Assembly (NCBI RefSeq): GCF_006517395.1
Contig: NZ_VDCY01000006.1
Span: forward strand, 62,001 to 126,000
Length of the DNA stretch: 64,000 bases
From: Terrilactibacillus laevilacticus
GTDB lineage: Bacteria > Bacillota > Bacilli > Bacillales > Sporolactobacillaceae
Direction: 5' to 3'
A program made the position numbers and the translations under genes. The notes beneath the pieces were generated by a model. That model was not told the origin of the DNA. It saw only the letters and a program-made list of their open reading frames with translations, and did not search any database. This document shows positions 1-8,050 of this stretch, in pieces (position 1 is the stretch's first letter; each line of letters starts with the position of its first letter).

Positions 1-315
1 ACTGCTACTATTGTTGGTGCTTATAACACGACAGCTTATGCCGTATCTTATACGCCTACGACCGGTGGTGAAAGAGTGACGAATCATAAATGGGTCATTC
101 AAGAAGAGATAAAAAATGCAGGCAACAAAACATTAGCACCTGGAACAAAAGTAACCATCGAAGCAGATCATATGAAAGGAATGAAAGGAGCCAAAGCCAC
201 CATCGATTCTTCTAAAAAAACGATCGTCTATATGGTGGATTACACACCAACAACTGGCGGAGAAATCGTCAGGAATCATAAATGGCTTGATGAAAGTGAA
301 TTATCATCGAAATAG
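1..315 (+). CDS. YdhK-like DUF1541 protein, C-terminal part (partial)
   Basis: The frame is open from base 1, so the gene begins before the window; a GTG at 76 is internal. Two related segments, SYTPTTGGERVTNHKWV and DYTPTTGGEIVRNHKWL, mark tandem DUF1541 repeats as in B. subtilis YdhK, a secreted protein or lipoprotein of unknown function. The N-terminal signal region is outside the window. The segment between repeats is rich in Lys, Met and His (DHMKGMKGAK), which would fit metal or polyanion binding, but that is inference. Confidence 0.8.
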   Translation, partial: TATIVGAYNTTAYAVSYTPTTGGERVTNHKWVIQEEIKNAGNKTLAPGTKVTIEADHMKGMKGAKATIDSSKKTIVYMVDYTPTTGGEIVRNHKWLDESELSSK

Positions 316-396
316 AAAATATTTACATTCACAACTAGTGACCTAAAGTCATCATTTGAAAGACTTAGGTCGCTTAATTAATATTATTTAAATGAT

Positions 397-1041
397 TTAA
401 CTTTTTATTTCTTTCAATATTATCTTTACTTTCTCTGCTTGGTGGTTTCCTTCATCTTTTTTGTCAACGTACAACTGAAATCCCTTTTTTAAATACAAAA
501 TATGTGAATGTGCTTTTTTCTTTTTATCCCATTGTATAGATTTATAACTTTCATTTTTATTATTCTTAATATCGATAAAAACATCCACAGGTATAGTGCT
601 GTCAGTTAATATAATTTGATATTTACCTGAGGGTATTTCACTTCCAACAACATAATACCCTGATTCAGAAATGATATAATGGTCGTCCTCTTTTTTCAAC
701 CTTGAAAAACTTGATGGACTAAATTCTACCTTTCCCTTTCCAGTTATCCATATCTTATTATTATTCCAGTATGGTATGGCGTGCAGTGTATTATTTGCTT
801 CCAATTCATCTCCGGAAACCACCAAATTACCTTCTATAACTTGTATATCATAATATCCTTGGTCAATGCCTTTACCTACAACATAGTTTCCTGATCCCAA
901 TATTTTTTGATGAGCTGGATTTCTTCCTTCAGTTCTTGTTAAACTGCTTACAGCAAATCGTTCAATAACATAATGGTAAGAAAATACTCCAATAAAAACA
1001 ATGATAAGAAAAGCCGCTAAAATCTTTTTATTTCTACTCAT
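397..1041 (-). CDS. Membrane-anchored protein with two beta-rich repeats
   Basis: I prefer the ATG at 1041 (MSRNKKILAAFL) because it overlaps the end of the upstream ABC ATPase gene by 8 bases, a typical coupled start; an upstream ATG at 1077 also exists. One N-terminal membrane segment (residues 6-26) is followed by an extracellular region. That region holds two similar units, GNYVVGKGIDQGYYDI and GYYVVGSEIPSGKYQI, a motif seen in many small Gram-positive lipoproteins of unknown function. It is the last gene of a minus-strand cluster with an ABC transporter, so it may be an accessory or immunity protein. No enzymatic motif was seen. Confidence 0.6.
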   Translation of the reverse strand: MSRNKKILAAFLIIVFIGVFSYHYVIERFAVSSLTRTEGRNPAHQKILGSGNYVVGKGIDQGYYDIQVIEGNLVVSGDELEANNTLHAIPYWNNNKIWITGKGKVEFSPSSFSRLKKEDDHYIISESGYYVVGSEIPSGKYQIILTDSTIPVDVFIDIKNNKNESYKSIQWDKKKKAHSHILYLKKGFQLYVDKKDEGNHQAEKVKIILKEIKS

Positions 1042-1666
1042 GAATAACTTCTCCATGATCCATGTGTATAAATTCATCAGCTAAAATATCAAGATCTTGT
1101 TTATGATGACTTGTAAGGATAATGGTTGCTCCTCGTTCTTTTTCTTCCTGTATGATTCGATATACTTCTTGTACCCCATTCTCGTCTATGGCATTCGTTG
1201 GCTCATCAAGTAATAGAATGTCCGGTTTTTCAAAAATCGCTTGAGCAATGCTTAATCTTTGCTTCATTCCTAATGAAAATTTTCTTACCTTCAATTTATT
1301 ATCAGGATTTAGACCCACTCGTCTAATTGCACTCTTAATATCTTCATCAGTCGCTATCTTTTTAATTTTAGATAACAACTTTAGGTTAGTAAACGCATCA
1401 TACTGAGGCAATAAAGACGTATTCTCAATAATAACACCTATACTTGGAGGAAATTTATTTTCGCTATATATATCCTTCCCATCTATTTCAACCTTCCCAG
1501 CAGAGGGACGAAGAAGTCCTGCGACAGATCTAAGTAGCATTGTTTTTCCTGAGCCGTTCCTTCCATAAAGCCCATAAAAAACGCCATTTCTAAATTCTAA
1601 TGTGATATTATTAAGAACATGTTGCTTTTTAATTTTTTTGCTTACACCCGTCACTATAATTTTCAT
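1034..1666 (-). CDS. ABC transporter ATP-binding protein
   Basis: A 210-residue nucleotide-binding subunit. Walker A is GRNGSGKT (about residues 35-42), the signature region is FSLGMKQRLS, Walker B is ILLLDEPTNAID, and an H-loop lies in ILTSHHKQD. The signature reads SLGMKQ, typical of bacitracin/lantibiotic-type (BcrA/LanF-like) ATPases rather than LSGGQ importers. The neighbouring minus-strand membrane proteins probably form its permease. Together they look like a peptide export or self-immunity transporter; the substrate is not identifiable. Confidence 0.85.
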   Translation of the reverse strand: MKIIVTGVSKKIKKQHVLNNITLEFRNGVFYGLYGRNGSGKTMLLRSVAGLLRPSAGKVEIDGKDIYSENKFPPSIGVIIENTSLLPQYDAFTNLKLLSKIKKIATDEDIKSAIRRVGLNPDNKLKVRKFSLGMKQRLSIAQAIFEKPDILLLDEPTNAIDENGVQEVYRIIQEEKERGATIILTSHHKQDLDILADEFIHMDHGEVIHE

Positions 1667-1777
1667 TTGTTCTCCACCTCATCACAAAATATCCATTCTT
1701 TTTAATCTTAACCCAGCTACAATACATAAAATAAGTTCAAATCCGATTAACACTGACATCGCTAATGGAAAAGAAAT

Positions 1778-2410
1778 CTAGTTTGCATGATTGTGCCATA
1801 TATCGGTTCTTTTAATCATACTAAAATTTGAAATCAACAAATAAAGTAGAGAATAGCCTTTTCCTTCCTGTAAGATAATACCGCCAAAAATGATAGACCC
1901 CAGTATATATATATTAGTAACTAATAGAGCTACTGGTTCTGATAACCACAACTCAAGTGTGATTTGAAAACAAATTAATACAAATAATGTCATAATATAT
2001 AACAAGAAACTTGTTATAAACATAGTTAAATTAATATGTACTGATTTCTGGTTCATATCTGAAAAATATCCAAATATAATAGATACCATAACTTGTATAA
2101 AACAATATAGAGTAATGAAAAAAAAGATATGACAAAAACGTTTTAATGGTATTTTTATTTTTCGTTTCTCTCTTATAAGTACATAGATGCCATGTCCAAC
2201 TAGATATGATCTCATATATCCAATAAACGAAAAACTTATCGAAGCGAAAAAAAGATACCAAGTGGCTAAAAGGAGATATTTATAATGACCTTCTAATCCT
2301 CCTAAAATGACAAGTCCCGTCGTATCAATAGAGGCACTATCCCATTGATAATAACAAAATAGTTGTATAAAAATAACAATTAAAACAGCTATATAATATT
2401 CTCTTTTCAT
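1778..2410 (-). CDS. Multi-pass membrane protein, probable ABC permease subunit
   Basis: 210 residues with about six hydrophobic segments and no soluble domain. Its start overlaps the end of the next upstream gene by 4 bases (2407-2410), so the two are translationally coupled. The ABC ATPase follows about 110 bases downstream. I recognise no named family; the role as permease half is inferred from topology and operon position. The codon usage is very A/T-rich, and the cluster looks like an accessory island. Confidence 0.6.
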   Translation of the reverse strand: MKREYYIAVLIVIFIQLFCYYQWDSASIDTTGLVILGGLEGHYKYLLLATWYLFFASISFSFIGYMRSYLVGHGIYVLIREKRKIKIPLKRFCHIFFFITLYCFIQVMVSIIFGYFSDMNQKSVHINLTMFITSFLLYIMTLFVLICFQITLELWLSEPVALLVTNIYILGSIIFGGIILQEGKGYSLLYLLISNFSMIKRTDIWHNHAN

Positions 2411-3141
2411 TTAGATTGCTCCAAACTAAAATCTTTTTTATCAATTAAGAACAAACCAATGATAAAGATTATAATAGCAATCATTCCCTCTCTTACAATG
2501 ACAACCATAGATTGTGTATACGTGATTTTTCTAATAATTAGAAAATCCATTAAATTAACATCACCCGCAGGAGTCCATTTTAAACCGAAATAAATCATTC
2601 CAAATCCTAAAATAGCACAAAGAAAAAAGGTAAGAAAAAAAGCTAATCTCCATCCCCAAAAGTCTAAGATGATATAATATAATAGGCCAATCCAAAAATA
2701 AATACATATCATAGAAAAAATATTAAATAAACTGATAATTCCATAATTGTATTCTAAAAAATGAGCATGCTCTAACATGTAGTTACCTATTATATTTATT
2801 GAGATAATACATATGGAAAAGATACTTGCTGCTGATAATATTTGTAGACTTCTAGCAATATAAAATTGACTTCTATTTTTATATTTTAGTACAATCTCCG
2901 CATTTTCAGCATGAACGAAGTAAGGAATAAAAAGTAAAAAGGGAACAATGTAAAAAATAAAGAGATACTTAATCGAGAAGTAACCTGAATCACTTCTACT
3001 TGAATTATATATAAGCGAATCTAACAGATCAGCATTTTCATTATCCATTAACCAATAGGGATAATTAAACACAAGCCACAATATTAAGAAATACAACCAA
3101 GCTACTATTGCTGATTTCAATTTAATATATTTAGATTTCAT
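2407..3141 (-). CDS. Multi-pass membrane protein, probable ABC permease subunit
   Basis: 244 residues with about six membrane segments and a short polar C-terminus (DKKDFSLEQSK). It overlaps both neighbours by a few bases, showing operon structure. A large hydrophilic loop (about residues 33-55) follows the first membrane segment. The sequence resembles ABC-2-type permeases only in general topology; no specific family motif was recognised. It likely acts with the 1778-2410 product and the ATPase. Confidence 0.6.
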   Translation of the reverse strand: MKSKYIKLKSAIVAWLYFLILWLVFNYPYWLMDNENADLLDSLIYNSSRSDSGYFSIKYLFIFYIVPFLLFIPYFVHAENAEIVLKYKNRSQFYIARSLQILSAASIFSICIISINIIGNYMLEHAHFLEYNYGIISLFNIFSMICIYFWIGLLYYIILDFWGWRLAFFLTFFLCAILGFGMIYFGLKWTPAGDVNLMDFLIIRKITYTQSMVVIVREGMIAIIIFIIGLFLIDKKDFSLEQSK

Positions 3142-3376
3142 CTGTCTTTACCTTATAAATATAACCAACTAGAATGATTAAACCAAATAAAAGCAAAGTT
3201 CGTAGAAGAGTTTTTAACATACCGTCAATATCAATTTCATTAAATGGTTGAAATATCATAGCCATAGACGTTAGACCACCAAGTATCTGAGAATACCAAA
3301 TAAAAAAACTTAGAGGATAAGCATATTTTATTTCTGGAAAGCACCAGCATACAACAGTCGAAACACCGCTACACAA
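3131..3376 (-). CDS. Small membrane protein, probably frameshifted at its 5' end
   Basis: The open frame (81 residues, TTG start) has two membrane segments and overlaps the next gene by 11 bases. No good ribosome binding site precedes the TTG. A strong site (GAGGTGAGAG) instead precedes an ATG at 3426 in another frame, which encodes MRSYYIRLFSFLAFTLPCVA and then stops near 3329. Joining the two frames would give one protein of about 97 residues with three hydrophobic stretches, so a single indel around 3330-3380 is likely. It heads the minus-strand membrane-protein operon. Confidence 0.5.
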   Translation of the reverse strand: MCSGVSTVVCWCFPEIKYAYPLSFFIWYSQILGGLTSMAMIFQPFNEIDIDGMLKTLLRTLLLFGLIILVGYIYKVKTDEI

Positions 3377-3489
3377 GGAAGCGTAAAAGCTAAAAAGGAG
3401 AATAATCTTATGTAATAACTTCTCATGCTCTCACCTCTTTAAAGCATCTTGTCGCTATAGCGGCAAGATGCTTTCTATTCTTTTTTCCT

Positions 3490-3975
3490 TTATCTTACGT
3501 GATAAGTATTATATTGACCTGGTAAAATATATCCGGTTTCTTCATCCCAATAGCCATAAACAGAATAAGTATGAGATGAATAATTATTATTTTCTGCTGT
3601 TAATTTTACATCTTCATTATTCGCTCCTGAATCGGCACGAACATAATAACTTCCACCAGAGGATGTACTTCCACTTCCAGCTTTCACATCTATAGCTGGT
3701 GAAACATTTGTATTATTTTTATTTTCTAACCAATACGTCGTAAGAGTCCCTGTTCCTTCTTCTGATTTATACATATGAACTTTCCAAGTGTTTCTAGTAG
3801 TAGTAGCTCTGGGTTGGGTCCCTGTATCGCTATTAGTCTGATCTGCTTTAATTGTAAATGAGAAGCTAATGTTATTGTCGTCATAAGCATAAGCTTTAAA
3901 CGATCCTACTACACCTAGAGATAATACTAGAGTTAAAATAAAAAATAAAATCTTCTTTCTCTTTAATTTAACCAT
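3490..3975 (-). CDS. Secreted DUF2712-like protein
   Basis: I choose the ATG at 3975 (MVKLKRKKILFF), preceded by AAGGAG; the open frame extends upstream to 4080 without a good site. Residues 1-30 form a signal peptide ending near KAYAYDD. The mature part has NTWKVHMYKSEEGTGT, TYWLENK and YSVYGYWDEET, the pattern I associate with the DUF2712 family of small secreted Bacillus proteins. It lies just upstream, on the same strand, of the ABC transporter cluster. A secreted substrate or peptide partner of that transporter is plausible but unproven. Confidence 0.65.
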   Translation of the reverse strand: MVKLKRKKILFFILTLVLSLGVVGSFKAYAYDDNNISFSFTIKADQTNSDTGTQPRATTTRNTWKVHMYKSEEGTGTLTTYWLENKNNTNVSPAIDVKAGSGSTSSGGSYYVRADSGANNEDVKLTAENNNYSSHTYSVYGYWDEETGYILPGQYNTYHVR

Positions 3976-4086
3976 CTCCTTGTCATAAAAATATTTTTTT
4001 ACTAGTTCTAGTGTACTGAGTTTTTTTAAAAAAATAAAGTATTGTTTTTCCTTTTCTGTAATTTTTGTCATAATAAACAAATATAG

Positions 4087-4478
4087 GAGATAATTATACT
4101 ATCAAGGACTTTGAATTAGAGGACGGCTCATCTGTAAGTCTCTCTTCAACAGACAAAACAGATAATACTAGTCTTATAAGTACCCGTTCAGTAGATTTGT
4201 CTAATTATCGTAATGAAACAAAAGCGTATGGAGATAGACGTTATACTGCTACAGCCAAAACTTAAATCATTCGGAGTTACTGCATCAACCTTGGTATTAG
4301 TCAACTATTACTCAGTAGGCACATATTTCTAAAAATGCGTTTTGCTACTGTAGCAGGTACAAATGGTTCATATCTATCTGATGTAGATGCTTCATGTGAG
4401 GTTACTGATTGGAAAGCAGAAAAAGTAGGGTATGATATTAATGCGCAAGGTACTTATATGGAGATTGAACAAATTTAA
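4087..4478 (+). pseudogene. Decayed secreted-protein gene
   Basis: Coding sequence is readable but broken. DNYTIKDFELEDGSSVSLSS runs open without a start codon to a stop near 4265. The reading continues in another frame (SFGVTASTLVLVNYYSVGT), stops again, and resumes as MRFATVAGTNGSYLSD, ending IEQI at 4478. At least two lesions and a missing 5' end are needed to explain this. The encoded protein looks like a small extracellular beta-protein; no family was recognised. It faces the DUF2712-like gene and is followed by a 40-residue membrane peptide gene. Confidence 0.55.
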
Positions 4479-4499
4479 TTGAAGGGGCATTGTAAAAAT

Positions 4500-4622
4500 A
4501 TGAATATAACTATATCTCCTTTTTATTTTATCTTTGGAATAATAAAGCTAATTCTATTTATCGGATCTATTCCTGCAATTATTTATGCACTTTACTTATT
4601 GCGTAAGATTGCAAAGAAATAA
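4500..4622 (+). CDS. 40-residue single-pass membrane peptide
   Basis: An ATG preceded by GAAGGGGC opens a 40-codon frame, MNITISPFYFIFGIIK and onward, ending LLRKIAKK. It has one long hydrophobic span and a basic C-terminus, and an intrinsic terminator follows 34 bases later. It follows the decayed gene directly, so the pair was probably one operon. Small basic membrane peptides next to ABC exporters can be bacteriocins, immunity peptides or toxins; the sequence does not decide which. Confidence 0.5.
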   Translation: MNITISPFYFIFGIIKLILFIGSIPAIIYALYLLRKIAKK

Positions 4623-4655
4623 ATTTTTACTCCAAAGAACTAAGAAGAGGATAAA

Positions 4656-4690
4656 AAGAACGGTCCTGAACTTTCGGGATCGTTCTTCCT
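4656..4690 (+). terminator. Intrinsic terminator after the small membrane peptide
   Basis: AAGAACGGTCC pairs with GGGATCGTTCTT around a short loop. It ends the plus-strand pair at 4087-4622. The following 350 bases to 5037 are AT-rich with no gene seen. Confidence 0.65.
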
Positions 4691-5037
4691 ATTTGATCGA
4701 AGAATATATCATAATTAATCTTTGATAAACTAAAAGAACTATCCTAATTTCCAAGATAATTTTGAATATTGAATTTGATCGTCTTAATATTTAAAGAAAC
4801 ACAAAAGAGACTTTTTTGATTTAAATTTAATTTTTCTCTACAATTCCACAATTCAGTATTTACTAAGAAGAACAAAAAATTGACTCAGCAGAACATCTTA
4901 GAGTATGTGAAATTTTACATGTTTCACAATAGCTATTTCTATGAAAAAAAGAGGATCTATGCTCAATAGTGGACTTAGTATCTTCTCTTAATTAGGTGTG
5001 TTAAAAATAAATCATTTGTATTTAGATCTGAACCATC

Positions 5038-6387
5038 TTATTTTTCAGCATACATCGGTTCTGCGTATTCAGATGAATCTTTGGTGTCGACATGAACATC
5101 TTCAGATTTTTTTCCTAGTATGTTTAAAAATATATTTAAGATAATAGCCGTTAAACTTCCAGTGATGACACCATCGCTTACAATAATTTTTAAAGCAGCA
5201 GGCAACTTAGCAAATAAATCCGGAACGACCGTCACTCCTAATCCTAAGGCAAGAGAACAAGCGATAATTAATAAGTTACTTTGTTTTTCAAAATTGACCA
5301 CACTGAGCATTTTAATTCCTGATGAAATAACCATTCCAAAGAGAACAACCATCGCTCCACCTAACACAGGTGCAGGAATAATGGTCGCAAAGGCTGCGAT
5401 TTTCGGAACAAATCCAAGTAAAACAAGAATAAATCCAGATGCTACAACAACATTTGTTGATTTAACCTTGGATAATTGAACAAGTCCTACATTTTGAGCA
5501 AATGTATTATAAGGAAAAGCATTAAATAGTCCACCTAATATAATAGCTAAGCCTTCTGCGCGATATCCCTTTTTGAAATCTTCTTCTGTTAACTCACGAT
5601 CACAAATTTTTCCTAAAGCCAAGAAGACGCCTGTAGATTCTATAATAACGACAATACAGACCAAAATCATCGTTAAAATCGGCCCAACTTCAAAGGTAGG
5701 TGCTCCAAAGTAAAATGGTTTTGGAATATGTAACCAAGAGGCCTCTGCTACATTTGACAGACTGACTTTCCCCATAAATGAAGCAGCGATAGTCCCTATG
5801 ATAAGACCCATTAATACTGAAAGAGCACGAACAAATCCAGTAAAAAAGTGATTTAAGACTAGAATAAAAACGATGACGCCAAACGCAAGAAGTAAATTTG
5901 AAATTGAACCAAAATCCTTACTTCCCACTCCCCCTGCCATGTTTCGGATGGCCGATGGAACCAATGACAGACCGATTATCGTTACTACAGTCCCCGTTAC
6001 AACAGGCGGAAAAAGCCTTAACATTTTTCCCAAATATTTTGAAAATACAACAATGAACAAGCCACCAGCAATAATGGATCCATATATCGCATTTATACCA
6101 TATTGACTTCCAATTGAAATCATGGGTGTAAGAGCAACGAATGAACTACCTAATATAACCGGTAAACCGATACCGAAAAATCTATTATTCCAAGCTTGTA
6201 ACAGAGTGGCAATCCCACATGTTAACAAATCAATACCAATCAAATAAGCTAATTGTTGTGCACTTAAGTGTAACGCCCCTCCAACGATAAGTGGAACTAG
6301 AATAGCACCCGCATACATAGCAAAGACATGTTGTAATCCTAGTGATGTCATCTTAAGTGGACCGATTTTCTTTTCCAAACAGCTCAT
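5038..6387 (-). CDS. pbuX: NCS2-family purine (xanthine/uracil-type) permease
   Basis: 449 residues, about 12-14 membrane segments. LGLQHVFAMYAGAILVPLIVGGAL near the N-terminus and AEGLAIILGGLFNAFPYNTFAQNVG in the middle are hallmarks of the nucleobase-cation symporter-2 family, close to B. subtilis PbuX/PucJ/PucK. It would import xanthine or uric acid using the proton gradient. The ATG at 6387 has GGAG immediately adjacent, so an internal ATG at 6351 is possible. I see no purine riboswitch upstream and no xpt gene beside it, so the symbol is tentative. Confidence 0.8.
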   Translation of the reverse strand: MSCLEKKIGPLKMTSLGLQHVFAMYAGAILVPLIVGGALHLSAQQLAYLIGIDLLTCGIATLLQAWNNRFFGIGLPVILGSSFVALTPMISIGSQYGINAIYGSIIAGGLFIVVFSKYLGKMLRLFPPVVTGTVVTIIGLSLVPSAIRNMAGGVGSKDFGSISNLLLAFGVIVFILVLNHFFTGFVRALSVLMGLIIGTIAASFMGKVSLSNVAEASWLHIPKPFYFGAPTFEVGPILTMILVCIVVIIESTGVFLALGKICDRELTEEDFKKGYRAEGLAIILGGLFNAFPYNTFAQNVGLVQLSKVKSTNVVVASGFILVLLGFVPKIAAFATIIPAPVLGGAMVVLFGMVISSGIKMLSVVNFEKQSNLLIIACSLALGLGVTVVPDLFAKLPAALKIIVSDGVITGSLTAIILNIFLNILGKKSEDVHVDTKDSSEYAEPMYAEK

Positions 6388-6769
6388 CTCCGTTTCTTGT
6401 TTCTGTTCATCCGAGTGATAGATAATATCTATATATTTTATAATTAAATATTAAGATATTTCTATCATTAAATCATTAGTTAAAATAGCCAAAAATGTTA
6501 ATGATATTTGGTACTTTAAATAATTCATTTGTCATTTTACCTCTAACCATGGAGAAAGCACTCTGAATGAACGAAATGAATTATACCTAAAAAAACGCTA
6601 TATGCCTTTATATCAGCTTATTTTAATGTTGGTACTGGATACAAGCCTTTTTATTTAACCCAATTTTATGCTAAATAAAAATAAAATCGTGAAAAGACAC
6701 TATAATCTTTGCCAAAATGAAACACTATGAAAGAGTTACACGTAAATAGGAAAAAAAGGAGTGTTTTTG
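6388..6769. other. Divergent intergenic region, no gene seen
   Basis: AT-rich spacer between the permease (minus) and the EcsC-like gene (plus). It must hold both promoters, but I recognise no riboswitch or known operator. The ribosome binding site AAAGGAG lies at its right end. Confidence 0.5.
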
Positions 6770-7489
6770 TTGAATGACTATGAGGTAAAAGTCTATCAAG
6801 ACATATTGAAATGGAAACGTCAGATGCTTAAACGCTCGGGATGGATTAATCGTATGTCGAAAAGGGTTCAAACGAAAGTTAATCAATTGGTTCCTGAAAA
6901 AGCTCATGTGATCATAACGAATGCAATCAAAGCTATGGTTCAAACAACATTAACAGGATCAAATCTGACGACGAAGAAAAACTTATCACGTGGATTGTCC
7001 CTAGCTGAAAGAGATCAAAAAGTGATCGAGAAAATATCCGCTTACCGTAAAACAGCCATGCTGGAAGGGGCGGGAACTGGCGCTGGAGGTTTATTATGGG
7101 GGTTAGCGGATTTTCCTCTTCTGCTTTCGATAAAAATGAAGTTCCTATTTACAACCGCCTCTATCTACGGATTTGACACGAACGCCTACGAAGAACGAAT
7201 TTTTATTCTACAAATTTTCAAACTCGCCTTTTCAAGTGACCAGACAAGAGATGAAACCATGAACATCATCGAAAATTGGGAGGAACTTAAAAAGGATTAT
7301 ATGGACATGGATTGGAGAGAATTTCAACAAGAATACCGCGATTACATTGACTTTGCTAAGATGCTGCAGCTGTTACCTGGGATAGGAGCTGTCGTCGGTG
7401 CGTATGCGAATTACAACCTACTTGGTCAACTTGGAGAAACTGCAATGAATTGTTACCGCCTGAGATTGTTAACAACTTGTGCAATGTAA
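6770..7489 (+). CDS. EcsC family protein
   Basis: About 239 residues. I choose the TTG at 6770 (MNDYEVKVYQD) because AAAGGAG sits 8 bases upstream; the GTG at 6761 overlaps that site. GAGTGAGGLLWGLADFPLLLSIKMKFLFTTA is the family's conserved membrane-associated segment, and LPGIGAVVGAYANYNLLGQLGETA closes it. In B. subtilis ecsC follows the ecsAB transporter genes; here it stands alone, so it may be an ecsC paralogue. Its biochemical function is not established. Confidence 0.8.
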   Translation: MNDYEVKVYQDILKWKRQMLKRSGWINRMSKRVQTKVNQLVPEKAHVIITNAIKAMVQTTLTGSNLTTKKNLSRGLSLAERDQKVIEKISAYRKTAMLEGAGTGAGGLLWGLADFPLLLSIKMKFLFTTASIYGFDTNAYEERIFILQIFKLAFSSDQTRDETMNIIENWEELKKDYMDMDWREFQQEYRDYIDFAKMLQLLPGIGAVVGAYANYNLLGQLGETAMNCYRLRLLTTCAM

Positions 7490-7694
7490 AGGAAACGATC
7501 CAGATGAAAATGTCTTTTCCTTATCCTCGAAAAATCGTCGTGATGTTTACTAATTAATTAGTTGTAAAATGCGGGTTGGTTTACAATCGGAAAATGTTTG
7601 TGAATAAAGCGTATGTTTAAAAGAGATGATTAACAAAGTAAAGTTAGTATATTATAGTAGTCCCGTAAAAGAGACACGTTTCCCGACCGAATGA

Positions 7695-8040
7695 TGCACT
7701 ACCAAGCTTTTCTTCTTTTGTGTCTCCGCATAAATACACCATCAGCGTATATAAATAATCCACCTTTTTCCTTCAGGAAGGGAAACTGCTCCTCACAGTT
7801 CATTCGCCAATTCTCGTCAGCTTAAGCCTGTGCTTTTCCCACACGCTTTACAATACTCCTAACCGTTGTATGACTAATATTGACAGCTGTCCATTCTTTT
7901 AAGATGCATACGATTTCACGGCAGCTGTTTCACTAGCCATTTCCTCAACCTTTACTCCGACTAAGGAACTAAGCCGTTGGTGCTTTCTTAGTTCTAGCCA
8001 CTCCTTTTCTTTTTTGGTTAGAAAATATCTTCATATATCC
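7695..8040 (-). pseudogene. Relic of an ISLre2-type transposase
   Basis: On the minus strand several frames join into one transposase-like sequence: FLTKKEKEWLELRKHQRLSS, then VKVEEMASETAA, then ILKEWTAVNISHTTVRSIVK and RVGKAQ, then fragments resembling LPEGKKVDYLYADGVFMR. This order matches the middle of ISLre2 (UPF0236) transposases as I know them. Stops and frameshifts break every frame and both ends are missing. The relic abuts the trailer end of CRISPR array 1. The 200 bases before it (7490-7690) hold nothing recognisable. Confidence 0.75.
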
Positions 8041-8050
8041 TCGAGAAATA

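Noticed and set aside
4800-5037. Gene in the stretch before the permease
   Set aside because: Only short frames with stops; no coding pattern.
6388-6769. Possible purine riboswitch before the permease
   Set aside because: The conserved loops and P1 stem of purine aptamers are not present in the minus-strand leader.
7490-7690. Continuation of the EcsC gene or a separate small gene
   Set aside because: Stops in all frames and no similarity.
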